A stretch of 5,762 bases of DNA from an uncultured Arenimonas sp. (lineage in GTDB: Bacteria; Pseudomonadota; Gammaproteobacteria; Xanthomonadales; Xanthomonadaceae). Under the pieces are notes generated by a model that worked only from the letters and a program-made list of their open reading frames with translations, did not search any database and was not told where the DNA came from. Positions 1 through 5,697 of the stretch are shown here, in pieces; the stretch's first letter is position 1; the number at the start of each line of letters is the position of its first letter. A program made the position numbers and the translations under genes. Location: positions 1 through 5,762 of the forward strand of contig CAMPHE010000132.1 of NCBI GenBank assembly GCA_946885815.1. The letters run 5' to 3'.

Positions 1-971
1 GCGAACACGCGGTCGACCGACGCCATCGCGCGCTGGTACAGGTCCACCATGTCGGCGAGCCGCGTCAGCGGCCACAGCAGCCGCTGCGTCAGGTACACCA
101 GCGCCGAGTACGAGCCGACGCCGAGTTCGCCGCGCAGCGTCAGGATGCCGCCGTACAGCAGCGTCGCGACGAAGCCGCACAGGATCGCCATCCGGATCAC
201 CGGCGTGATCGCCGCCGAGAACCGGATCGCGTCGGCGTTGCGCGCGCGGTACCGGTCGGAAGCGTCGCGAAGGTGGTCGGCCTCGAACGCCTCGGCGGTA
301 TACGCCTGGATCGTCGCCATGCCGGCGAGGTTGTTGTTCAACCGCGACGACACCGTCGCCGCCGCCTCGCGCGCCGCCGCGTAGCGCGGCGCCAGCCGCT
401 TCTGGAACCAGAACGCGCCGACCAGGATCAGCGGAATCGGCAGGAACGCGAGGAACGCCAGCTTCGCCGTCAGCACGAAGAACACCGCGCCGACCAGCAG
501 CGACGACACGAACACCTGGATCAGGTCGTTCGCGCCGGTGTTGAGGAAGCGCTCGACCTGGTTGACGTCCTCGTTCAACAGCGCCATCAGCCGGCCGCTG
601 CGCTCGCGCTCGATCACCGCCGGCGGCAGCTTCTGCAGGTGCCCGTACGCCGCCTGGCGCAGCGAATGCTGCAGCTCCTGCGCGAGGCCGCGCCACTTCA
701 CCGCGTACAGGTATTCGAACAGGGACTCGGCCACCCACACCACGATCGTCAGTGCCACCAGCACGTACAGCTGATGCAGCGGCTCGGCGAACCCGAGACG
801 CGCGAGGAACGACGCCTGCCGGTTCACCACCACGTCGACGGCGACGCCGATCAGCAGCTCGGGCAGCACGTCGAACACCTTGTTGAGCACGGAGTACGCG
901 CTCGCCTTCGCGATCTCGCGTCGATGCGGCCGGGCGAAGCCGGCGAGCCGGCGCAGCGGAGAGGCGGACAT
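1..971 (-). CDS. ABC exporter, N-terminal transmembrane domain (partial, 3' end outside window)
   Basis: The reading frame starts at an ATG (complement of 969-971) and stays open to the left edge, giving 323 residues without a stop. Hydrophobic segments lie at about 26-48, 66-88, 147-170, 172-190, 254-276 and 284-304, the six-helix pattern of a type I ABC exporter domain. Supporting family-like stretches are SGRLMALLNEDVNQVERF (125-142), LNNNLAGMATIQAYTAEAFE (211-230, the usual ligand-independent 'G..TIqaf..E' region) and the YSALVYLTQRLLWPL stretch near the last helix. The nucleotide-binding domain with Walker A, signature and Walker B motifs would follow beyond the window, so half-transporter architecture is expected but not seen. 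It should sit in the inner membrane and export a lipid, peptide or drug-like substrate; the sequence does not say which. A GGA, a weak Shine-Dalgarno core, lies about 6 nt before the ATG. The gene is divergent from rluE. Confidence 0.93.
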   Translation of the reverse strand, partial: MSASPLRRLAGFARPHRREIAKASAYSVLNKVFDVLPELLIGVAVDVVVNRQASFLARLGFAEPLHQLYVLVALTIVVWVAESLFEYLYAVKWRGLAQELQHSLRQAAYGHLQKLPPAVIERERSGRLMALLNEDVNQVERFLNTGANDLIQVFVSSLLVGAVFFVLTAKLAFLAFLPIPLILVGAFWFQKRLAPRYAAAREAAATVSSRLNNNLAGMATIQAYTAEAFEADHLRDASDRYRARNADAIRFSAAITPVIRMAILCGFVATLLYGGILTLRGELGVGSYSALVYLTQRLLWPLTRLADMVDLYQRAMASVDRVF

Positions 972-1039
972 GGGGGATCCGGGAGCGGCCGCACGGTTCG
1001 CGGCGGGCGTCCAGTTTCCCACGGGCGTACACTGGGGCG
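972..1039. promoter_or_regulatory. Divergent intergenic region between the ABC exporter gene and rluE
   Basis: This 68-bp gap must hold start signals for both divergent genes. On the plus strand TACACT (1028-1033) is a reasonable -10 hexamer. It lies six bases before the rluE ATG, so transcription would begin at or next to the A of the start codon. No good -35 hexamer is visible 16-18 bp upstream. No convincing -10/-35 pair is visible on the minus strand. Function is inferred from position and one hexamer only. Confidence 0.4.
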
Positions 1040-1585
1040 ATGCTGATCGCCTTCAACAAGCCCTACGGCGTGCTGTGCCAGTTCACCGACACGCGGGAGC
1101 CGCCCCGGCCGACGCTCGCCGGTTTCGAGTTGCCGCCCGACGTGTATGCCGCCGGCCGGCTCGACCAGGATTCCGAAGGCCTGCTGCTGCTGTCCGACGA
1201 CGGCCCGCTGATCGCGCGGATCAGCTCGCCGAAGTTCCACTGGCCCAAGACGTATCTCGCGCAGGTCGAGGGTGAAGCGAACGACGAGCACCTGGCGGCC
1301 CTGCGCGCCGGGGTGAAGCTGTCGGACGGGATGACGCGTCCCGCGAAGGCGCAGCGCCTGATCGGCGCGCCCGACTGGCTGTGGCCGCGGCAGCCACCGG
1401 TCCGGCACCGCAAGACGGTGCCGGAGAGCTGGGTCGAGATCACGGTCACCGAAGGCCGCAACCGCCAGGTGCGCCGGATGACGGCCGCCGTCGGCCTGCC
1501 GACGCTGCGCCTCGTGCGCATCGCCGTCGGCCCGCACCGGCTCGAAGGCCTCGCGCCCGGCCAATGGCGCGAACTCGTCCACTGA
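1040..1585 (+). CDS. rluE: 23S rRNA pseudouridine synthase, RluE type
   Basis: The 181-residue protein belongs to the RsuA/RluB/E/F family of pseudouridine synthases, which convert a specific uridine in rRNA to pseudouridine. E. coli RluE modifies U2457 of 23S rRNA. The sequence shows NKPYGVLCQFTD near the N-terminus (6-17), typical of RluE. The catalytic motif GRLDQDSEGLLLLSDDG (39-55) has D42 as the expected nucleophile. Further matches are KTYLAQVEGE (70-79), WLWPRQPPVRHRK (113-125) and the conserved EGRNRQVRRMTA (138-149). There is no N-terminal S4 domain, which agrees with RluE and argues against RsuA, RluB or RluF. The ATG at 1040 opens directly into the first conserved strand, so the start is well placed. 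GGGG lies only 2 nt before it, too close for a normal ribosome site, which suggests a leaderless message. The stop codon TGA overlaps the first base of the downstream inverted repeat. Confidence 0.95.
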   Translation: MLIAFNKPYGVLCQFTDTREPPRPTLAGFELPPDVYAAGRLDQDSEGLLLLSDDGPLIARISSPKFHWPKTYLAQVEGEANDEHLAALRAGVKLSDGMTRPAKAQRLIGAPDWLWPRQPPVRHRKTVPESWVEITVTEGRNRQVRRMTAAVGLPTLRLVRIAVGPHRLEGLAPGQWRELVH

Positions 1586-1604
1586 AATCTGCTCTGAGCA
1601 GATT
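1586..1604. promoter_or_regulatory. Putative operator O1, 19-bp palindrome
   Basis: AATCTGCTCTGAGCAGATT is a perfect odd palindrome centred on T1595, with 9-bp half sites AATCTGCTC and GAGCAGATT. Its length and symmetry suit a dimeric winged-helix repressor; MarR-family proteins often bind palindromes of this size. The family assignment is inference and no regulator gene is in the window. The site lies where the spacer or -35 region of a methyltransferase promoter would be. Confidence 0.6.
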
Positions 1605-1614
1605 AATTTAATTT
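1604..1614 (+). promoter_or_regulatory. Possible -10 region of the methyltransferase promoter
   Basis: Two overlapping TAATTT hexamers (1604-1609 and 1609-1614) in the A/T spacer are the only -10-like sequences near the methyltransferase start. Initiation would fall at about 1616-1621, inside operator O2. No clear -35 is visible, as expected for a promoter that is weak or activator-dependent. The call is tentative. Confidence 0.35.
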
Positions 1615-1628
1615 GCTCAGAGCAGATT
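1610..1628. promoter_or_regulatory. Putative operator O2, 19-bp near-palindrome
   Basis: AATTTGCTCAGAGCAGATT is centred on A1619 and has one mismatched pair (T1613 against G1625). It matches O1 at 17 of 19 positions. The centres of O1 and O2 are 24 bp apart, slightly more than two helical turns. O2 covers the expected transcription start and leader of the methyltransferase gene, so protein bound there would be expected to repress. Confidence 0.6.
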
Positions 1629-1633
1629 TTCCG

Positions 1634-2389
1634 ATGGCCACGTTCAAGGACCACTTCTCGGCCCACGCCGCCGCCTACGCCCGGGCACGGCCGACCTACC
1701 CCGACGCCCTGTTCGGCTGGCTCGCGGCGCAGTGCGATCGCCATGACCTCGCGTGGGACGCCGGCTGCGGCAACGGGCAGGCGAGCGTCGCCCTCGCGAA
1801 GTGCTTCGCACGGGTACACGCGAGCGATCCGAGCGCGACGCAGATCGCCTCGGCGCCGGCCGATCCGCGCGTCGCGTGGCGCGTCGAGCCGGCCGAGCAG
1901 TGTTCGCTCGCCGATGCGTCGGCCGACCTGGTCACGGTCGCGCAGGCGTACCACTGGTTCGACCACGAACGCTTCGCCGCCGAGGCGACGCGCGTGCTGC
2001 GCCCGGGTGGGGTGGTCGCGGTGTGGGCCTACGGCGTGTCGTCGGTCACGCCGGCGGTCGACGCCGCCGTCGCCGTGCTCTACGAGGACGTGCTCGGGCC
2101 GTACTGGCCGCCCGAGCGGACCCATGTGGAGACCGGCTACCGCGACCTGCCGTTCCCGTTCGAACCGCTCCCTCCGCCGGCGTTCGAGATGTCGTGCGAC
2201 TGGCCGCTCGAGGCGTACCTGGCCTACCTCGCGAGCTGGTCGGCGAGCCAGCGCCACCTGGCGGCGACCGGCGTCGACGCGGTGGCCGCGGCCGCGCCGG
2301 GCATCGCCGCGGCGTGGGGCGAGCCGGCGATGCGGCGCACGGTGCGGTGGCCGCTGTCGCTGCGGGCTGGGCGCCGCCCCGCGCCCTGA
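1634..2389 (+). CDS. Class I SAM-dependent methyltransferase
   Basis: The 251-residue protein has a Rossmann-fold methyltransferase core. Motif I is WDAGCGNGQAS (41-51), the S-adenosylmethionine glycine loop. An acidic D65 (HASDPS) ends the second strand. The fourth-strand motif is VAQAYHWFD (102-110), and LRPGGVVAVW (122-131) follows. The HWFD motif and the N-terminal DHFSAHAAAYARARPTYP stretch (6-23) place it near the YafE, trans-aconitate methyltransferase and yeast Crg1-like group, small soluble enzymes that methylate small molecules. The actual substrate is unknown. I chose the ATG at 1634, not the in-frame TTG at 1613, because the TTG lies inside the operator/hairpin and would add only seven unrelated residues. 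The ribosome site is weak: AGAG at 1619-1622, about 11 nt upstream and inside the stem. The C-terminus ends in the family-like VRWPLSLRAGR. Regulation by a repressor at O1/O2 is inferred. Confidence 0.92.
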   Translation: MATFKDHFSAHAAAYARARPTYPDALFGWLAAQCDRHDLAWDAGCGNGQASVALAKCFARVHASDPSATQIASAPADPRVAWRVEPAEQCSLADASADLVTVAQAYHWFDHERFAAEATRVLRPGGVVAVWAYGVSSVTPAVDAAVAVLYEDVLGPYWPPERTHVETGYRDLPFPFEPLPPPAFEMSCDWPLEAYLAYLASWSASQRHLAATGVDAVAAAAPGIAAAWGEPAMRRTVRWPLSLRAGRRPAP

Positions 2390-2425
2390 CCGGTCGCTCC
2401 GACCGCGGCCGCGCCGCAACGTGAA

Positions 2426-2449
2426 ACGGCGGCGCCGAGGCGCCGCCGT
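2426..2449. terminator. GC-rich hairpin between convergent genes, probable bidirectional terminator
   Basis: ACGGCGGCGCC (2426-2436) and GGCGCCGCCGT (2439-2449) are perfect complements, giving an 11-bp arm pair (10 pairs if the loop is CGAG). The hairpin lies between the stop of the methyltransferase (2389) and the stop of the H1-like gene (2479), where both transcripts should end. The minus-strand transcript continues with only three T; the plus strand continues TCCATTACAC. The uridine tails are therefore poor, as is common in GC-rich genomes. Confidence 0.7.
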
Positions 2450-2478
2450 CCATTACACGGGAGCCGGTGCGGCCCCGG

Positions 2479-3012
2479 TCAGGCCGAAGCGGCCCCGTCG
2501 GCGCTCGCGCGCGACGAGCCGCGCGACGTCGACTTGCGCGCGGTCTTCTTCGCCGGCGCCCTGCGCGCGGACGACTTCGCCGCGGCCTTCTTCGCCGGCG
2601 CCTTGCGCGCGGCCGTCTTCTTCGTCGTGGCCTTCTTCGTCGTCTTCTTCGCGGCGGACTTCTTCGCGGTGGCCTTCTTCGCGACGACCTGCTTCGACGT
2701 GCGCTTCGTCGCCGCGTCCTTGCGCTTCTTGACGGCGTACACCGCCGCGCCGACCGCCGCGAGCGACGCCGCCGCGACCGCCGCGCCGACCGGATGCTTG
2801 CGGACGGCCTTCACCGCCGCGGTACCGCCCTTCTTGACGGCCGCGAGGCCGGCGCCGGCGCCGACGATCGCGCTCGCCTTGCCTGCGAGATCGGTGTCCT
2901 TCCAGACCTGCTTCGCGATCGCGCCGCCTTCGTTCAATTTGCCGAGCGCCTTCGCGCCTTTCTTGTTCAGCGTCGTCAGCGCGGTGGAAACCATTTCTTT
3001 GGTCTTGCTCAT
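2479..3012 (-). CDS. Histone H1-like Lys/Ala-rich protein with one hydrophobic segment
   Basis: The protein has 177 residues. Residues 1-45 are mixed and probably helical. A Gly/Ala-rich stretch (50-70) leads to a hydrophobic segment at about 73-94 (from HPVGAAVAAASLAAVG to YAV), bracketed by VRK and KKRK. Residues 95-168 are a disordered basic tail dominated by Ala, Lys, Thr and Arg in KKxxAKK units. Within it ARKAPAKKAAAKSS (135-148) and ARRAPAKKTARKST (149-162) form a tandem 14-residue repeat. Such tails occur in chlamydial Hc2, AlgP of Pseudomonas and other bacterial H1-like proteins, which bind DNA by charge. The hydrophobic segment is unlike classical H1-like proteins and recalls the C-terminal anchor of ElaB/YqjD proteins. 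GGAGAG (complement of 3018-3023) lies 5 nt before the ATG, a good Shine-Dalgarno site that fixes the start. Low-complexity tails can be mimicked by shadow frames, but the start signal and ordered N-terminus support a real gene. Confidence 0.82.
   Translation of the reverse strand: MSKTKEMVSTALTTLNKKGAKALGKLNEGGAIAKQVWKDTDLAGKASAIVGAGAGLAAVKKGGTAAVKAVRKHPVGAAVAAASLAAVGAAVYAVKKRKDAATKRTSKQVVAKKATAKKSAAKKTTKKATTKKTAARKAPAKKAAAKSSARRAPAKKTARKSTSRGSSRASADGAASA
2545..2612 (-). repeat. Two 26-bp direct repeat copies, 42-bp period, in the H1-like tail
   Basis: Positions 2545-2570 and 2587-2612 match at 25 of 26 bases (CTTCTTCGCCGGCGCC, then C or T, then TGCGCGCGG on the plus strand). The 42-bp period equals 14 codons and corresponds to the tandem peptide repeat at residues 135-162. 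Near-identity at DNA level, not only protein level, suggests recent slippage or duplication, or strong codon bias. Confidence 0.75.
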
Positions 3013-3108
3013 CGCAGCTCTCCGGGGAAGTGTTCGATCGGGTTCGGTCTCAAGCCCGCCACAGCCTAGACCCGCGGGTGTGAACGGATCGCGGTGGCGG
3101 CGGCGGCC
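3013..3108 (-). promoter_or_regulatory. Upstream region of the H1-like gene, downstream of hrpB
   Basis: This 96-bp gap separates hrpB from the H1-like gene on the same strand. It holds the strong ribosome site GGAGAG (3018-3023) and a perfect 10-bp palindrome ACCCGCGGGT (3070-3079). On the minus strand TAGGCT and TTGAGA are weak promoter-like hexamers without a properly spaced partner. I see no T-tailed terminator for hrpB, so read-through from hrpB into the H1-like gene is possible. Confidence 0.35.
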
Positions 3109-5601
3109 TCAGGTGCCGCGCGGCTTCGCGCGGTGCGTCGCGGCGGCGGTCCACGGGTCGTCGGGCCACGGGTGCCGGGGGTAGCGCCCTTTCATTTCCC
3201 GTCGCACTTCCGGGTAGGTGTTCGCCCAGAAGCTGCGCAGGTCGGCGGTGACCTGCAGCGGCTTGCCGCCCGGCGACAGCAGGTGCAGCGTCAGCGGCAC
3301 CCGGCCGTCGGCGATGCGCGGCGTGTCGGCCAGCCCGAAGAGCTCCTGCAGCTTCACCGCCAGCACGGGCGCCGCGCCGTGGGCGTAGACGATCGCGCGT
3401 TCCATCCCGGACGGCACGGTGATGCGCCGCGGCGCGAGCGCGTCGAGGCGCTGCCGCGTCGCCCAGTCCAGCGTCGCCCGCAGCGCGTCGGCGAACGCCT
3501 CCTCCGACAGCGCGTCGAGTCGCGCCAGCCCGGCGAAGGCCGGCTTCAGCCACTCGTCGCGCGTCGCCAGCAGCGCGTCGTCCGACAGGTCCGGCAGCGG
3601 GAGTTCGGGCAGCCAGTCGCGCAGGCTGCGGACGCGCTCGCGCCACTGGCGCAGGCCGTCGCTCCAGGGCAGCGCGTCGAGGCCGAGTTCGCCGACCGCG
3701 TCGGTGAGGGCCTGGGCCGCGAGCGCGGGATCGGGCCGGCCGGCCGGGCGGACGTCGAGCACGATGCGGTCGAAGCGGCGCTCGCGGCGCGCGACCAGCG
3801 CGCGGGCCGCCGGATCCCAGCGCACGGTGTCTTCCTCGACGAAGCGCTCGCCGTACTCGGCGCGCAGGAACGCCTCGTCGACCGGCGCCGCGCGCAGCAC
3901 CGGCGAGTCTTTCGTCTCGAAGCGCAGCTCGGTGACGACCAGCCACGGCTCGCCGAACAGCGCGCTGTCGTCGGCGAGCCGCGCCATGCGGCCGTTCGCG
4001 AGCAGGTAGCGACGCGGCGCCTGCGGATGCTGGCGCGCGATGCGGTCCGGGAACGCGTGCGCGAGCAGGTCGCCGAGCCGATGCGGCGCGACCGCCGGCG
4101 GCGGCGCGACCTCGCAGCGCAGTCGCCGCCGCCACTGCTTCGCCGCGGCATCGATCGCCGCGAGCGCACCGCGGTTCGCCGTCGGCGACAGCGCGGCCCG
4201 CCCGCTCCGGAACACCGCGAGCGCACGCCAGCGGGCGCCGAGATCGTCCGACCGGTCGCGCAGCGGGTCGCGCGCTTCCAGCAGCGCCGCGAGGTCGCAG
4301 GCCAGCGCGACGTCCTCGGGCAACCGCGGCGTGTGCAGCAGCGCGCCCAGCCGCGGGTGCGTCCCGAGCCGGAGCAGCGCACGGCCGGTCGCGGTGATGC
4401 CGCCATGCGGTTCGATCGCGTCCAGCCGCCGCAGCAGGTCCCGCGCCGCCGCCAGCGGGCCGGGCGGCGGGGAATCGACGAAGCGCAGGTCGGGCTCGCC
4501 CCAGGCCGCCAGTTCGAGCGCGAGTCCCGCGAGCTCGACCTGCGCGATCTCGGGCGTGCGGTTCGGTTCCAGCCGCTGCGACTGCGGCCACAGCCGGTAC
4601 GCCCAGCCGGTGGCGACGCGGCCGGCACGACCGGTGCGCTGGTCCGCCGACGCCTGCGAGATCGCGACCGTGTCCAGCCGCGAAAAGCCGGAATTCGGGT
4701 CGTAGCGCGGCTCGCGCGCCAGCCCGGCATCGACCACCACGCGCACGCCGGGCAGCGTGACCGAACTCTCGGCGACGTTGGTCGCGAGCACGACGCGCCG
4801 GCGTCCGTCGGCCGCCGGCGCCAGCGCGGCCTGCTGCGCCTCGACCGGGAGTTCGCCATGCAGCGGCAGCACGTCCACCGCGCCGACGTCGCCGCCGCCG
4901 GGCGCGTCGCCGAGCGCGCGCTGCACGTCGCCGATCTCGCGCTGGCCGGGCAGGAACACCAGCACGTCGCCCGGATGGCTGCGCAGCGCATGCTCGACGG
5001 CGCGTCGCGTGTGCGCGGTCGCCGGCTCGTCGCGGCGCGCCGGGAAATGCGCGACCTGCACCGGGAACGCGCGGCCGGGACTGGTGAGCCGCGGCGCGTC
5101 GAGGAAGCGGGCGAGGCGCTCGCCGTCGAGCGTGGCCGACATCACGACGATCCTCAGGTCCTCGCGCAGCGCCGACTGCACGTCGAGGGCGAGTGCGAGC
5201 CCGAGGTCGCCGGCGAGATGCCGCTCGTGGAATTCGTCGAACACCAGCGCCGCGACGCCGTCGAGCGCCGGGTCGTCCTGGATCATCCGGGTGAGGATCC
5301 CTTCGGTGACGACCTCGACGCGCGTGCGCGACGACACCCTGGCTTCGAAACGGATCCGGTAGCCGACTGTCTCGCCCGGTGCTTCGCCGAGCTGCCGCGC
5401 CATGTACGCCGCCGCCGACCGCGCGGCGACGCGCCGCGGCTCGAGCACGACGATCTTCCCGTCGCCGCGCCAGCGCGCATCGAGCAGCGCGAGTGGCACC
5501 TGGGTCGTCTTGCCGGCGCCGGGAGGCGCTTCGAGCACGAGCCGCGGCTGGGCGTCGAGGCTGCGGAGAATGTCGGGCAGCAGCGGCGAGATGGGGAGCA
5601 C
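3109..5601 (-). CDS. hrpB: ATP-dependent RNA helicase HrpB (DEAH-family)
   Basis: The 830-residue protein is a full-length HrpB, an SF2 DExH helicase of the DEAH/RHA group found in proteobacteria. Its cellular RNA substrate is not well defined. Motif I is APPGAGKTTQVPLALL (25-40), Ia LEPRRVAARS (53-62), II DEFHER (122-127), III SAT (155-157), IV LVFLPGQREI (214-223), V LATNVAESSVTLPGV (272-286), and VI QRTGRAGR (321-328). The helicase-associated region follows, and the HrpB-specific C-terminal domain ends with SPGGKPLQVTADLRSFW (776-792), then YPEVRREMKGRYPRHPWPDDP (796-816), a hallmark of the family. The start is a GTG at 5601: an in-frame TGA lies only 24 nt upstream (complement of 5623-5625) with no ATG between. 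No Shine-Dalgarno is visible before it. All catalytic motifs are intact. This gene should not be confused with the type III secretion regulator also named HrpB. Confidence 0.98.
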   Translation of the reverse strand: MLPISPLLPDILRSLDAQPRLVLEAPPGAGKTTQVPLALLDARWRGDGKIVVLEPRRVAARSAAAYMARQLGEAPGETVGYRIRFEARVSSRTRVEVVTEGILTRMIQDDPALDGVAALVFDEFHERHLAGDLGLALALDVQSALREDLRIVVMSATLDGERLARFLDAPRLTSPGRAFPVQVAHFPARRDEPATAHTRRAVEHALRSHPGDVLVFLPGQREIGDVQRALGDAPGGGDVGAVDVLPLHGELPVEAQQAALAPAADGRRRVVLATNVAESSVTLPGVRVVVDAGLAREPRYDPNSGFSRLDTVAISQASADQRTGRAGRVATGWAYRLWPQSQRLEPNRTPEIAQVELAGLALELAAWGEPDLRFVDSPPPGPLAAARDLLRRLDAIEPHGGITATGRALLRLGTHPRLGALLHTPRLPEDVALACDLAALLEARDPLRDRSDDLGARWRALAVFRSGRAALSPTANRGALAAIDAAAKQWRRRLRCEVAPPPAVAPHRLGDLLAHAFPDRIARQHPQAPRRYLLANGRMARLADDSALFGEPWLVVTELRFETKDSPVLRAAPVDEAFLRAEYGERFVEEDTVRWDPAARALVARRERRFDRIVLDVRPAGRPDPALAAQALTDAVGELGLDALPWSDGLRQWRERVRSLRDWLPELPLPDLSDDALLATRDEWLKPAFAGLARLDALSEEAFADALRATLDWATRQRLDALAPRRITVPSGMERAIVYAHGAAPVLAVKLQELFGLADTPRIADGRVPLTLHLLSPGGKPLQVTADLRSFWANTYPEVRREMKGRYPRHPWPDDPWTAAATHRAKPRGT

Positions 5602-5697
5602 GGGGGAAAAGGCCGATATCGATCAGGGGATATACGTGATAGTGAAGCACCGCGCCCCCACTATCACGTATCTCCCCTATCCCGAATCCGCTCTTCC
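5602..5697. promoter_or_regulatory. Divergent intergenic region between hrpB and tatD
   Basis: The 96-bp gap carries both sets of start signals and is AT-richer than its surroundings. A 20-bp inverted repeat fills its centre, ending 23 bp before the hrpB start on one side and 19 bp before the tatD start on the other. TATATC (complement of 5629-5634) and TATCTC (5669-5674), symmetric within the two arms, are the best -10-like hexamers for hrpB and tatD respectively. Neither has a good -35. Neither gene has a recognisable Shine-Dalgarno. Confidence 0.4.
5625..5678. repeat. 20-bp inverted repeat (19/20 matched) with 14-bp spacer
   Basis: Left arm AGGGGATATACGTGATAGTG (5625-5644) pairs with right arm CACTATCACGTATCTCCCCT (5659-5678), with a single mismatch (T5631 against C5672). 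The 14-bp spacer is AAGCACCGCGCCCC (5645-5658). It could be an operator for a dimeric regulator, a hairpin in a leader RNA, or a member of a dispersed palindromic repeat family. The window contains only one copy, so these cannot be separated here. Confidence 0.85.

Larger units (their letters stand above)
1585..1629. repeat. 16-bp perfect inverted repeat with 13-bp spacer (hairpin or double operator)
   Basis: Left arm AAATCTGCTCTGAGCA (1585-1600) is the exact reverse complement of right arm TGCTCAGAGCAGATTT (1614-1629). The spacer GATTAATTTAATT (1601-1613) is almost pure A/T. The block is about one third GC in a window that is otherwise far richer. The repeat begins at the last base of the rluE stop codon and ends 4 bp before the methyltransferase ATG, filling the gap. 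As RNA it would form a 16-bp stem followed by TTTT (1627-1630), so it could also terminate rluE transcription. Each arm is itself part of a smaller palindrome, which favours a protein-binding role; the sequence alone cannot exclude a hairpin role. Confidence 0.85.

Noticed and set aside
1011..1035. CCAGT/ACTGG 5-bp inverted repeat in the exporter-rluE gap
   Set aside because: Arms of 5 bp separated by 15 bp are expected by chance and do not coincide with other signals.
273..1046. 257-residue plus-strand open frame
   Set aside because: Gln/Arg/His-rich shadow of the ABC exporter gene, whose minus-strand frame shows six membrane helices and family motifs.
1613..1633. TTG at 1613 as the start of the methyltransferase
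   Set aside because: It lies inside the inverted repeat, adds seven residues unlike the family, and has no ribosome site; the ATG at 1634 fits the usual N-terminus.
851..2419. 522-residue minus-strand open frame antisense to rluE and the methyltransferase
   Set aside because: It crosses two well-supported plus-strand genes, the operator block and part of the exporter gene, and its Arg-rich composition matches no family.
3070..3079. ACCCGCGGGT perfect 10-bp palindrome
   Set aside because: Short and made largely of G and C in GC-rich DNA, with no second copy nearby; chance is sufficient explanation.
2467..3184. Plus-strand open frames of 200 and 216 residues antisense to the H1-like gene
   Set aside because: Repetitive Phe/Ala or Arg/Leu composition is the complement of Lys codons (AAG read as CTT/TTC). 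The minus-strand gene has a good ribosome site and a sensible N-terminus.
3050..5650. 866-residue minus-strand open frame over all of hrpB in another frame
   Set aside because: It is Arg/Ala-dominated with no recognisable motif, as expected of an out-of-frame shadow in GC-rich DNA. The overlapping hrpB frame carries every helicase motif.
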